A DNA stretch of 64,000 nucleotides. It comes from Conus ventricosus (lineage: Eukaryota; Mollusca; Gastropoda; Neogastropoda; Conidae). The stretch is taken from contig CM031616.1 of assembly GCA_018398815.1 (NCBI GenBank), positions 24,788,971 to 24,852,970 on the forward strand, given 5' to 3'. Under the pieces are notes generated by a model. The model searched no databases. It saw only the letters and a program-made list of their open reading frames with translations, and had not been told where the DNA came from. This document shows, in pieces, positions 11,908 to 21,830 of this stretch (position 1 is its first letter; each line of letters starts with the position of its first letter). Position numbers and translations under genes: made by a program.

Positions 11908-13201
11908 TTATTTTGTAGTTTCACTGGACTGTGTTGGTCTTGGACCTGCTGGCAGACTTGCCGCAGGTGACAAAGGCCTGGAGTTTGGAGAAGGTGGGGG
12001 TCTGGATTTGGGAGATGGTGGAGGGTTTTTCCTTATCTCCACCATCTCCACACTGGGTGGAACTCCCTTGCCCGCACGGCACTGGACATAGGAGTTCGAG
12101 GGGGAACTGCTGGTTTTTAATCTGCCCACAGCAGATGTTTGTAGACTGCTGGGGATCTGAGGGGTGCGGATTTTTTGCCTCCACCAGGGGTAATCATTTT
12201 GGGTTGAGAGGTGGTGGACCTGCTTCCACCAGAGTTGACAGTTCGGACTTGCAGTGTCTTCGAAAACGTAAAGTCATCAGTCTGACAGCAGACTGATCGA
12301 GTGGAAACTGTGGGAACTTTCCGTACAGCCTAAGCATAGGAAGAGGCTGTCGGCGTCTGACTGCCCACAACCTGCTTGCGGGCTTCAAAAAAGGAAATTT
12401 TCTTTTCAGTCTTTAGTCTTTGAATTGCGGATTCCTGAATCCAAAGAGGAAAAGTTTCTTGAAGAGGAGGGATGGTCGCCACCGCAGTTAGCACAATGTG
12501 CCGGATCTTGACACGGCCCATCATGGGTTGCCTTGCAGCAAACACCGCATACCTCTTGCCCTGAACAGCGGTCCCTGACATTTGGCCAAACTTCTGGCAC
12601 CTGAAGCACCTCAATGGGGACGGCACATATAGCTGAACATGAACATTTAGGTAACCAACCTTGATGACCGGAGGCAGCACAGGGTTGCAGAAGGTCAGAA
12701 AGAGGGTGTTGGTGGCCACTCTCTCTGAAACCCTTCTTTACCGTCACCCTGCGCACCTCCGTCACCCCTGGGACGCCAGCTCCGTTTTTATTTCCGCCTC
12801 GAAACACCCGCCAGATCTCTGCATCGAATCACACCTTTGGATGAATTTAATTGCTTAATGGGGGAGTCACCTGATCTCCCTATCCACAAGCTTTTTTTGC
12901 CTTCTGCAGCTGTTCGGATTGCTTCTGTGATCGACATTGAAGAAGAAACGAACCATTCCTCAACCGTTTTATGGACCTAGGTTCACCTGCTATACCATGA
13001 AAGCCCTTTTGGACAGCAAAAGGGCTCAGAGCTGAAAAGGGGTCTTTCCTGCTCTGTCCCTTCCACCACGAGCCAGGAAGCCCAGAAACCTGTCTTCTGT
13101 CTTACCTCACTGTCAGAATCACTGTCTGTTTTAAATTCCCCTGAAATAGGGGATACTGCCTTCCTCTTCCTTTTGGGGGGGTAGTTTTTTAATGAAGTCA
13201 T
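11908..13201 (-). pseudogene. LINE ORF1 (Gag-like, CCHC) remnant
   Basis: Begins at ATG 13201-13199 with a basic N-terminus (MTSLKNYPPKRKRK) and contains the conserved ORF1 block around PFAVQKGFHGIAGEP. Zinc knuckles follow near 12480-12640 (CFRCQKFGQ; CANCGGDHPSSS), then a Pro/Ser-rich tail near 11910-12130. At least three frame changes separate these blocks. Confidence 0.78.
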
Positions 13202-13940
13202 ATTTAGTTTATTGTGATTCATCTCTCCCTTACCCACCCACCTTGGGGTCCAACTAAGGGGCCAGGGCCAAGAAACCAATGTCTTGACCCCTTCCAGGCT
13301 TCGGAGAGACATACGACAAGCAGAAGCAACCAACCCTATCCCCCTGATCATGCTCAACTCCCGGGAACAGAGAGCTGAGCACTGCAGGGGTTTACTTGGC
13401 CAGCTGGGGAACTGCCCGTCTTGACCCAACCCCAAGAAGGGGAGCCGATTAGTACACCCGGGCCAAAGTGTACTCCCTGTCTAGGAGAGGTCCGAGCCAA
13501 AGTGATGTGTTGAGAGCGCTGGCCCTCTCAATCACCAGGATCTCATTCCCCTCCGACACAGGTCGCACCGCACGGCAAACGCGGCGGATCTTAAGGAGAC
13601 CACAGAGAGAAAAGGAGTGTGGAAAAGAAGACTTGAAGGGGAGACGAAGATAGAAAAGGGCCAAATAAGGGAGGCAGAAAACAAGAAAAGGAGAAAGGCG
13701 GGTTACTCTTAGTCAGGATCCTCACCCTTAGCCTATCTGACATGGGAAGCCCTACCAGGGGCATCAACTCCTTACCACGTTACGCTTAGGCCAAACAGCA
13801 TCTGCACCTCTCAGGCCTAGAAGCAGTGTGAAAAAAAACAGCCTATCTCCAAGTATTGATGCCCCCGCCAGCAAAGCCTAAGGGATCACTGGACCACGCA
13901 AACCCTCCGACCACGACAAGGTCGCAACCCCCCCGGAGGG
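13202..13940 (-). promoter_or_regulatory. LINE 5' leader with terminal hairpin
   Basis: This is the 5' UTR of the full-length LINE. At its very 5' end on the minus strand, CCCTCC (13940-13935) can pair with GGAGGG (13908-13903). Inside that, GACC (13923-13920) can pair with GGTC (13912-13909), leaving a G-rich strand between them. It may act as an internal promoter or a self-cleaving element; that is inference. Confidence 0.5.
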
Positions 13941-13950
13941 CACTTCTACA

Positions 13951-15060
13951 TGATGGCCAGATCGGAAGAAACCTCAGACATGCAACTTCCTGTAAACTGA
14001 ACACAACAGGGATATGGTCACTTCCATGATGAAGAAGTGCTTCCGCACTCATGCCTGCTGTGAATTTTGGTCCAATGAGTGCAAAGTCAATGACACTGTC
14101 ATTATCACCCTGCCTCCCTGTATGTGTTGGGGATGATGATGTCAGTGCACTAAGAAGTACTTTATCCAACATCACTTCCATCACAATTCCTTGAGGATTG
14201 GTAACTATGTTGATCCCACAATTTTGAGCGTGCATTAAGATCTCCACATAGTATAACTGTAACAGAGTCTCCAAATTCAATCATGTTCTATTTCCTCCAG
14301 AAAGGTCCAATCTGTTTTTGATGTGTGGGTACCTGGATGTATGCATGCACTGATGAGTACAAGGCTCTTCTGATTACCATCCGGTTTTCCTAGCCTCACA
14401 CCCATTAGTTCATGTGTGCTGCTACACCATTTTTCCAGGCCTAGTCTGGTCAGTTTGTTTTTAAAGCTTTTTTTTTAATCATCATAGCTAGTCCTCTTCC
14501 ATCATGCTTTTGAAAGATTAAGAAGTCATCCAATTGTAATGGTCTGTGGGCGGCACTTCTAGTTTCTTGTAAACACAGAACATCAAAGTCACATGCTAGT
14601 TTTTCAATTGTTGAGATCCTCTTTCTGGCACTGCAGCTGTTCCAAGTACAGATCCGGAAATATTTCTTGGATAGTCTTTCAGCTTTTGTTATATTCCTAC
14701 CTACCTTTCTTCTTCTCCCACCTCCTTTACTACACCGACTATGGTTGTGAGGGGATCCTGTAGTCCCAAAGCCTGCACCCGAAGATCCCCAACGTGCAAG
14801 AGAGACAAAGTGTTTTGAGAACCCATAAGAAGGTATTCTTAGTGTCGAGGGGTCATAAGCGGTCACCCTGACTGAGCCTTGTATCAGAGAAGGGCAATGG
14901 ATGTCCATACATGCAGGGAATGCCTGCACATATGAAGTCCGTCAGCCTGTGTCACCCTAGGGCCAGACTGCGTATGGTTCGAGACTGTTTAACCCAACAG
15001 CCATTCATCCGCTCAGTACTGTATGAAAGCCTTGGGATTGGAGAGGTTGACTCCAAAAAA
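13951..15060 (-). mobile_element. Second LINE fragment, endonuclease domain
   Basis: Minus-strand frames at 14450-14929 and 13843-14280 encode pieces of an AP-like endonuclease: RICTWNSCSARKR, DFDVLCLQETRS, then DSVIDFALIGPK and GSDHIPVVFSLQ, the last holding the catalytic Ser-Asp-His motif. No RT of this element is seen nearby. The full-length LINE interrupts it at the TSD. It is a 3'-truncated or deleted Jockey/I-type element. Confidence 0.7.
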
Positions 15061-15519
15061 AAAAAAAAAAAAGGTGACAGAAGGGGGACAGCTGGGAATA
15101 TAACCATGAAAAGTGTGCATCATTAACTTAAGTTGTTATCTGTGTTTGTCTTTGCTTCTTTTTTTTTTCTCTTCTTTTTTTTCTGAGCTGAGAGATGATG
15201 TTTTAAACAGTGCAAAAGAAACCGGCCAAGTAAAGACAAAGGATTACTTGCGATTTTGTTGTGTAAAGCTGTGAGACAATCCCAGAAAATAAAGACGCTT
15301 TGAGATTTTGTTGCTTTAAGCAATCTGTGAGACTGGCAGGGCAAATAAAGACATGAAGATTTGAGATGATGTTGGTCTAAGCTATCTGCAAAAAAACGAG
15401 TATGCTAAATAGAGACAACGAACATGCCAAAAATTCAAATTACATACAGGTCTGTCTCCAATTTCTTTGTGTGACTTTCTTCAAACCAGTCTACACAGGC
15501 TAGCTGATTACTACAGATT

Positions 15520-15675
15520 CTGATTCAACTTGTGATCAACAAGTCGAATGTGGCTATCATTCCCTATGACAAGCTCTAAGCAGAAAGGCAGCACTGATTG
15601 ATTTTCATCATATTTTCATGTTAAAGAACGATTCATTAAAGTATTTGGCTGAATAAATTTTTCTATGAAATAAAG
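15520..15675 (+). repeat. Left arm of a foldback repeat
   Basis: This ~155-bp arm recurs in inverted orientation at 16116-16163 plus 20233-20362, where it is split by the R2-type element. It therefore preserves the uninterrupted (empty) version of that insertion site. Confidence 0.7.
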
Positions 15676-15743
15676 CCCCAAATATTATTTCTTTCATTTG
15701 AAAAGAATTAAAGTGCATTGTCATCCTTGAGTTTTGCCCCGTT

Positions 15744-15791
15744 TTTTTTTTTTTTTATCCCCCCCCCCCCCCCCTTTTTTTTTTTTTTCCA
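15744..15791. repeat. Poly-T / poly-C / poly-T tract
   Basis: Consecutive homopolymer runs between the two direct repeats. Lengths are likely uncertain. Confidence 0.8.
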
Positions 15792-16163
15792 AGCTGAGAG
15801 ATGACGTTTGAAACTACATATGACTCTATGAGACAAACCGGCCAAACAAAGATAATGGAACTTTGTGATTTTGTTGTGTAAAGCTATCTGTGAAACAATT
15901 CGTGCAAATAAAGACTAAGGAGCTTTGGCCTTTTGTTGCTTTAAGCTATCTGTGAGACAAGCTGGGCAAATGAAGACAAAGAATCATGATGTTGGTCTAA
16001 GCTATCTGTGCAAAAAACCGGTAGGCTAGAGACATGTACAAACATGCCAAAAATTCAAATTACATACCTGCCTCCCATTTCTTTGTGTGATTTTCTTCAA
16101 ACTGGTATACGTAGTTTGGAGCTTTATTTCATAGGAAAATTTATTCAGCCAATACTTTAATAC

Positions 16164-16460
16164 AAGGCTTAATTTCCCTACAAATATCAGGTGTCCCTGT
16201 GGCTCAGTGGTTAAAGCGCGAGTCATTAAGTAGAAAATGAGCATGTCCAGAGGGTCATGGGTTCGAATCCCAGCCATGGCTCGTCCCAAGATGGGAAAAA
16301 AAAAAAAAAAAGGGGGCAGCAGAGGGACATCCGGAGTCATGAACCGGGTGTGGCCCAACCCCCCTAGAGTGTCAGGAGATAAGGGCCGAAACACTTGCTT
16401 GAAGGGGGCTTCTCTTCTGAGGACTCTCTGCTGCCACGCTCTCCACGAGTTTCTTTCTAC
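16164..16460 (+). repeat. Left terminal repeat with tRNA-like Pol III promoter
   Basis: Contains an A-box-like tggctcagtgg (about 16199-16209) and a B-box gggttcgaatccc (about 16259-16271), then an A-run and about 180 bp of body. It is almost identical to 19939-20232, differing mainly in homopolymer lengths. Confidence 0.85.
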
Positions 16461-16611
16461 TGATGCATGGGTAAACCATTGACTTCCGGGAATAGGCCGG
16501 AGGACGTCCGGGAAAGACCGGAGGACACTGGGAAAGACCAGAACCAAGGGCTCTGTGGGCTGGCTCCCCACTTTGCCTTAAACATGTGGCTACTAAGAAT
16601 AAAAGGAAAAG

Positions 16612-17250
16612 ATGCTCCCAGGATTCACCGAAAGGGGAGAGAATGATGAATCCATCGGTGCTCAACCAATCACGACTGCAAATCCCAAACGGACTATGAA
16701 CATGGACCAAATGGAATATCCATGTGTCTGTGGAAAGCGTTTCGCTACCACCCGTGGCATGAAGATCCACAGGACAAAGATGGGATGTGTGAAGACTCAT
16801 CTGAATGAGCAGCAGCGCACTGCATCAGCAGATAAGACGTCGGAAGACCAAGGCCAGGATTTAAACCACAGTGCCAAGGACATCCACGCTGTTGGTTCGG
16901 ATGAGGAATTTGCACAGGCCCTCGATGCCAGGCGCCTGAAACTCAACCTGCCACGAGCAAACGAAACTGAAGATTGGGAGAAACTGGATGCAAAAATCGT
17001 CCAAAGACTCGATGCACTGATAGGGAAAAGCACCCTGGAACACAAACTAGCCACATATGGGACATTGTGTATGCCACATGTAGAGACGCCTATGGAGTAA
17101 AACTACCCAAAGAGAAAACACCTCCAAAGAAATCCAGACGCCAAGAAAAGATGGACAAGATCAGAGTCCAAAAGAACAACCTTAAGAAGCAAATGAAGAC
17201 CGCACTGCCAGCTGAAAAACAAGGCTTGGAAAAACTGTGGAAGACCTGAA
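16612..17250 (+). pseudogene. R2-type ORF, N-terminal zinc-finger part
   Basis: Encodes a DNA-binding-type finger (YPCVCGKRFATTRGMKIHRT, then KMGC) typical of the N-terminus of R2/NeSL elements. A charged Lys-rich linker follows. Frame changes near 17050 and 17245 separate it from the RT segment. It is presumably the amino end of one long ORF. Confidence 0.75.
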
Positions 17251-18859
17251 AGAAAAACACAGCGCCCTCAGCAAAGCGGAATCTGCGAGGAAGAGGAAGA
17301 GCAAAAAGAAGAAGACACAAGAGCGCTTCTTCAGAGACCCCTTCCAGTTTGCCAGAACACTGTTTGAGCAGCCAAAATCTGGGACCCTAAGTGTGGACAA
17401 AGGAGTTCTTGAGCAGCATCTGAGGAAAACATACTCTGACTCACAGAGCAAAGCACCACTCGACATTCAAGGTCTGGTGTGGCCAACCAACCCTGAGGAA
17501 CAGTTCAATGGCAAGCCTCCAACGTTGGCGGAAATCAAGAAGGTGGTCGACAAAGCCAGAGCCAAATCATCACCAGGGCCAAACGGAATACCTTACCAGC
17601 TTTACAAGAAATGTCCCAAGGTGCTGGAGTGGCTCCACAGGCTGCTGCGATCGGCTTGGAGAAACCAGAAGATCAGCGGCCAGTGGATGACGGCAGATGG
17701 TGTGTACATCCCCAAAGAGCAAAACTCAAGTGACATCAGCCAGTTCAGGCCAATATCACTATTGAACGTCGAAGGGAAAATCTTCTTCTCTGTCATGGCA
17801 GCAAGGCTGACCAAGTACCTGATGGAAAACAAGTACTTGGATATGTCAGTCCAGAAAGGTGGCATCCCAGGCGTGGCTGGCTGTGTAGAACACGCCACAA
17901 TGATCTGGGACGCAATCCAAAAAGCAAAAACAGAAAAGAGAGACCTGGACGTAGTGTGGCTTGATCTGGCAAACGCATATGGATCTGTGCCCCATGAGAT
18001 GATACAGTTGGCTCTTGAGATGTACCATGTGCCAAAGAACATCCGCGACATGCTCAAGAAGTACTTCAATGGGTTCTCAATGCGGTTCTCTACCAAGGAG
18101 TACACAACTGATTGGATCAACTTGGAAGTGGGCATTGCAATGGGTTGTGCAATTTCTCCGATACTGTTCGTGCTGGCAATGGAACTCATCTTGAAAGCAG
18201 CAACAAACAACGCGAGACAAACAGACCTTGGCGATGGATACAAGATGCCTCCTCTCAAGGCCTTCATGGATGACACTACAGTGATTTCATCCAGAGAAGA
18301 CGAGACACGTCATGTGCTGGAGAGGCTGGACGACATAGTTGCCTCATCCAGAATGAAGTTCAAGCCAAAGAAATCACGGAGTCTCTCACTGAGGAAAGGA
18401 AAAGTGGCCGAATCTGTGGTCTTCAGTGTTGCCAACCAGGCCATTCCAACAGTCACAGAAGAACCAGTCAAGAGCCTTGGAAGATGGTATGATGATACGC
18501 TGAAAGACACACAAAGAGCAAAAGAAACCAAGCAGATGGCGGAAGAAGGCTTGGAGACCATTGACCAGTGTGGGCTCCCAGGCAAATACAAGGTCTGGTG
18601 TCTGCAGTTCATGCTGATACCAAAGCTCCTATGGCCTCTGATGATATACGACATCTGCACCAGCACAGTGGAGGCAATGGAAGCCAAAATCAACAAGTTC
18701 ACAAGGAAATGGCTTGGTGTCCCACCCTGTCTGACTGACATCGCACTATACTGTCGCCAAGCAAAGCTCAAACTACCACTGAAATCCATCCTGGAGGAAT
18801 ACAAAGCAGGAAGATCAGACTTCAAAGCATGCTGGAGGACTCAGGAGACAAGGTGGTAG
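17237..18859 (+). CDS. R2-type reverse transcriptase segment
   Basis: 540 codons of reverse transcriptase. In order: the SSPGPNGIPYQLYKKCPKVL block near residue 113, FRPISLLNVEGKIF, VVWLDLANAYGSVPHEM with the first catalytic Asp, GIAMGCAISPILFVLAME, and FMDDTTVISSRED with the Asp-Asp pair. A thumb-like region follows (EPVKSLGRWYDDTL, GLPGKYKVW). RT active-site residues are all present. A frame change at about 18850 cuts it off from the knuckle and endonuclease segments. Confidence 0.88.
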   Translation: MEDLKEKHSALSKAESARKRKSKKKKTQERFFRDPFQFARTLFEQPKSGTLSVDKGVLEQHLRKTYSDSQSKAPLDIQGLVWPTNPEEQFNGKPPTLAEIKKVVDKARAKSSPGPNGIPYQLYKKCPKVLEWLHRLLRSAWRNQKISGQWMTADGVYIPKEQNSSDISQFRPISLLNVEGKIFFSVMAARLTKYLMENKYLDMSVQKGGIPGVAGCVEHATMIWDAIQKAKTEKRDLDVVWLDLANAYGSVPHEMIQLALEMYHVPKNIRDMLKKYFNGFSMRFSTKEYTTDWINLEVGIAMGCAISPILFVLAMELILKAATNNARQTDLGDGYKMPPLKAFMDDTTVISSREDETRHVLERLDDIVASSRMKFKPKKSRSLSLRKGKVAESVVFSVANQAIPTVTEEPVKSLGRWYDDTLKDTQRAKETKQMAEEGLETIDQCGLPGKYKVWCLQFMLIPKLLWPLMIYDICTSTVEAMEAKINKFTRKWLGVPPCLTDIALYCRQAKLKLPLKSILEEYKAGRSDFKACWRTQETRW

Positions 18860-19610
18860 AAGCAATCAAGCCCCAGCTGAAGACAGGCAGAAAATGGAAA
18901 GTTCAAGAGGCGATGGATTCTGCAAAAGAAAGTCTCAAGATCAGAGAAATAACAGGACACACACAGACCAACAGACAAGGACTGGGGGTGACCAAAACTG
19001 AATGGTGGTCAAAGGCCAAAGGAAAAGCCAAAAGAACATGATGATTCAGGAGATGAGAAAAGAAGAAGACCAAAAAAGACTCCAAAAAGCAGTCCAGCAG
19101 AGCCAGCAAGGGCAATGGACAACGTGGGAGAATGCACTCCAAAGAAGTCTAACTTGGAATGACATTTGGCACATGGCCCCTCTCAGGATCAGCTTCATTC
19201 TCAGATCTGCATATGACCTTCTGCCCTCAAATGCAAACCTGGTGAAGTGGGGAAAACAGACGATCCTGCATGCCCCCTCTGCCATGAAAAGCAAACAGTG
19301 GAGCATGTTCTAAGCTCATGTAAAGTAGCCCTGGCTAAAGGAAGGTACACATGGAGGCACAACCAAGTGCTCAAAGAGATTGTGCAAGTAGTCTGGGCTA
19401 GTACCAACACCACAAAAGGGAGCATCAGGACTCCAAAGCACCCGCAACATTCTTCACGGCAGGAGGCAGCAAATCATGGCCAAGAACAACAGTGCCACTC
19501 GAAACATGCAGGCAGAGTCTGCTGGATGGGGCAGATGACTGGGAGTGCACTGCAGACCTCCCAGAATGGAAGAGTCACCCAGAGATCATCAGCAAGAGTG
19601 GCATGAGACC
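18829..19610 (+). pseudogene. R2-type ORF: linker and CCHC knuckle, frameshifted
   Basis: Three overlapping frames (18829-19041, 19002-19313, 19247-19606) carry collinear parts of the same protein. These are a Lys/Gln-rich linker, the block WNDIWHMAPLRISFILRSAY, and a CPLCHEKQTVEHVLSSC knuckle. The shifts look like single-base indels. Confidence 0.75.
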
Positions 19611-19947
19611 AGACATAGTAGTCCACTCTAAGTCAACCAAGCAGCTGATCATGATCGAGCTCACGGTGCCATATGAGAACAGAATGGAGGCAGCTCAAAT
19701 CTACAAGACTGAAAAGTATGCTGATCTGGCAAACAGCCTGAGGAGAGAAGGCTATCAGGTCAAAGTCCTCACTGCAGAAATTGGAGCTAGGGGATTTGTA
19801 GGAACGTCTGCATACAGCCTCATGAAACAGCTCTCAGTTGCAGGGAAGGAAAAAACCAGAGCCCTGAAAGCAATGGCAGAAGCGGCAGAGAGGTGTTCAA
19901 GCTGGATCTGGTCAAGGCGGAACAAAAGTGAACTTCATAAGGCTTAA
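19492..19947 (+). CDS. R2-type restriction-like endonuclease segment
   Basis: Encodes GMRPDIVVHSKSTKQLIMIE followed by LTVPYE. This is the Arg-Pro-Asp ... Glu-Leu-Thr arrangement of the PD-(D/E)XK endonuclease that nicks the target in R2-like LINEs. It is followed by the family block ARGFVGTSAYSLMKQL. The stop TAA at 19945-19947 lies in the first bases of the right-hand direct repeat. Confidence 0.82.
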   Translation: MPLETCRQSLLDGADDWECTADLPEWKSHPEIISKSGMRPDIVVHSKSTKQLIMIELTVPYENRMEAAQIYKTEKYADLANSLRREGYQVKVLTAEIGARGFVGTSAYSLMKQLSVAGKEKTRALKAMAEAAERCSSWIWSRRNKSELHKA

Positions 19948-20232
19948 TTTCCCTACAAATATCAGGTGTCCCTGTGGCTCAGTGGTTAAAGCGCGAGTCA
20001 TTAAGTAGAAAATGAGCATGTCCAGAGGGTCATGGGTTCGAATCCCAGCCATGGCTCGTCCCAAGATGGGGAAAAAAAAAAAAAAAGGGGCAGCAGAGGG
20101 ACATCCGGAGTCATGAACCGGGTGTGGCCCAACCCCCTAGAGTGTCAGGAGATAAGGGCCGAAACACTTGCTTGAAGGGGCTTCTCTTCTGAGGACTCTC
20201 TGCTGCCACGCTCTCCACGAGTTTCTTTCTAC
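19939..20232 (+). repeat. Right terminal repeat with tRNA-like Pol III promoter
   Basis: Second copy of the ~295-bp repeat. It has the same A-box-like and B-box sequences (B box about 20034-20046) and ends gagtttctttctac exactly as the left copy does. To its right the inverted foldback arm resumes. Confidence 0.85.
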
Positions 20233-20404
20233 CATGAATCATTCTTTAACATGAAAATATGATGAGAATCAGTGCTGCCTTTCTCAGTTTCTGCCTCGTG
20301 CTTGCCACATGGAATGATAGCCAAATTAGGCTTGTTGGTCACAAGTTGAATCAGGATCAGGATTGGGGCGTTGTATGAAAACAACTTAGCCTATTTAGGC
20401 ATTT

Positions 20405-21433
20405 TATGCCCCTTCTATTTTTGGTGTCTGTTGGTCCAGTCATTGATTAGCTCAGTCTTCTTTAACCATCAAAATCATATTTAATTTTAATTATTGTTTC
20501 ATGTTTATCTATGAGGTTCTTGAATGTATTTGTACTTGGTGCACATTTGATGTTAGTTGTTATTTTATTCCAATAATTGGTTAGTCTGTTGGTAAAAAAT
20601 GTAAATTTCTCAAATTAGTTCTGGAATGTTGTTTGAATATCTTATCTTCACTGTTTCTTGTAGTATGATCTGTGGAGTTAAAAAAAAAGCATGCTTTGTC
20701 AATATCGTCAAAACCATTAAATATCTTATATGTCTGAGTCAAGTCCCCTCTTACTCTTCTTGCTTTTTACTAGTTTTACTTTTAGTGTTGGAAGTTGTAA
20801 ATATTTTAATCTTGACTTTCTTGGTATGAGTAATCCTTTACACTATGGATCACCTTTGTTGCTCTTCTTTTAACCTGTTCTAGAGCTTCTGATTGTCTCT
20901 TTAACATTGGATACCATACAGTATTGCCATATTCAAGAATGGGTCTGACTAATATCTTATACAATTGTAAGAAAGTGTCCTTTTCAGTTTTCTATAAATG
21001 TAAAGGCTCTTTTTATTATTCCAATCATTCTGTTAACCTTGTTAATACTATTTTCACTGTATTTATCAAATAGCAAGCTTTTGTCGAAAGTCACACCTAG
21101 GTCTTTCTCTTTCTCACATTTAGACACTTTCATTTCCTTGTCCCTTATTTCCTTTATAATCATTTTGTGGGTTTGATTTACCAATATGAAGTACTTTACA
21201 TTTTTCTGCATTAAAATATAGGTTCCACGTATCAGACCACAGTACTAATGCGTCAATATCCTTTTGTAATTCCTGATGCAATTTTGGAGAATTATGAAGT
21301 TTTGTGTCATCTGCAAAAAGTTTACATACATGTACTCCTTAGTTCAACAGAGAGATCATTTATAAATACAGTGAATAATACTGGTCCCAAAATACTACCT
21401 TGTGGTATCCCACTAATGACATCAGGCTGTGCT
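20405..21433 (-). mobile_element. CR1-like LINE, 3' part of RT
   Basis: On the minus strand: ISGIPQGSILGP near 21400, LFADDTKLHNSPKLHQELQK near 21310 with the Asp-Asp pair, NLYFNAEKCKVLHIG near 21200, then KEKDLGVTFDKSLLF and VNRMIGIIKRAF. These are RT palm and thumb blocks of a CR1/Jockey-type LINE. Stops and shifts are present. The upstream half of the same RT lies at 25772-26080 and 28102-28330, separated by later insertions. Confidence 0.8.
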
Positions 21434-21450
21434 ATGACGTTTTAACCGGA

Positions 21451-21479
21451 CCCCCCCCCCCCCCCCCCCCCCCCCCCCC
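21451..21479. repeat. Poly-C run
   Basis: About 29 C in a row just inside the left inverted terminus. Confidence 0.9.
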
Positions 21480-21830
21480 AGAAATACAGGAAACCCTATT
21501 AAACAAAGAATATAACAATGATTTTTGCGTTTACCTATATAGTGTGCGCATGTGCGTGCATTTGTGTGCTTATGTGTATGCGTGTGTGTGCGCGCGACCA
21601 CCAAAACCCCCCGGAACCCCCAGAAATACCGGAAACCCCTATTAAACAAAGAATATAACAATGATTTTTGCGTGTTTTGTGTTTACCTATATAGTCTGCG
21701 CATGTGCGTGGTGTGTGTGCATTTGTGCGCTTATGTGTATGCGTGTGTGTGCGCGCGACCACCGAAAACCCACGGAAACCCCAGAAATACCGGAAACCCC
21801 TATTAAACAAAGAATATAACAATGAATTTG
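21480..21830. repeat. Minisatellite, period about 140-161 bp
   Basis: Three head sequences (gaaatac..ggaaaccc..tattaaac) at about 21481, 21622 and 21783, each followed by tttacctatatag and a GT/GC-rich tract. About 2.3 copies. The apparent ORFs here arise from the repeat. Confidence 0.85.

Larger units (their letters stand above)
7944..13940 (-). mobile_element. Full-length I/Nimb/Jockey-type LINE with 10-bp TSD
   Basis: A complete non-LTR retrotransposon in minus orientation, 5,997 bp, flanked by a perfect 10-bp direct repeat, cacttctaca, at 7934-7943 and 13941-13950. In order on the minus strand it has a 5' leader with a strong hairpin, ORF1 with nucleocapsid-type Cys/His knuckles, and ORF2 with apurinic-type endonuclease, reverse transcriptase, RNase H and a C-terminal Cys/His motif. 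After that come a T-rich 3' UTR and a TTATC-repeat tail instead of poly(A). Both ORFs carry several frameshifts. RNase H plus the microsatellite tail suggest the I/Nimb group, though the Jockey group is not excluded. It sits inside a second LINE fragment (13951 onward). Confidence 0.88.
15183..16107. repeat. Two direct ~305-bp repeats made of ~65-bp subunits
   Basis: 15183-15487 and 15789-16107 are direct repeats. Each follows a T-rich tract and begins with gctgagagatga. Each contains several diverged ~65-bp subunits of the form aagctatctgtgagacaa, ggcaaataaagacaa, gattttgttg. No coding potential. Confidence 0.75.
16164..20232 (+). mobile_element. R2/NeSL-type retroelement with tRNA-like terminal repeats
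   Basis: A ~4.07-kb composite bounded by direct repeats of 297 and 294 bp (16164-16460 and 19939-20232). The interior encodes an N-terminal C-x-C...H zinc finger, a reverse transcriptase, a CCHC knuckle and a PD-(D/E)XK-type endonuclease, as in R2/NeSL/HERO LINEs. The stop codon of the last ORF (19945-19947) lies inside the right-hand repeat, so the repeat is the 3' UTR of this element. The left repeat then looks like the 3' UTR of an upstream copy truncated just before its stop codon. The insertion site is reconstructable from the foldback arm at 15520-15675. Confidence 0.8.

Noticed and set aside
15183..16107. CRISPR-like or satellite array
   Set aside because: The ~65-bp subunits are diverged, have no spacers of constant length, and the context is an animal genome; it is an ordinary tandem repeat pair.
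16190..16285. Possible tRNA gene (A and B box, also at 19965-20060)
   Set aside because: The promoter boxes are present but no cloverleaf with a paired acceptor stem or normal anticodon arm can be formed. It is repeated as part of a mobile element, so it is a tRNA-derived retroposon head.
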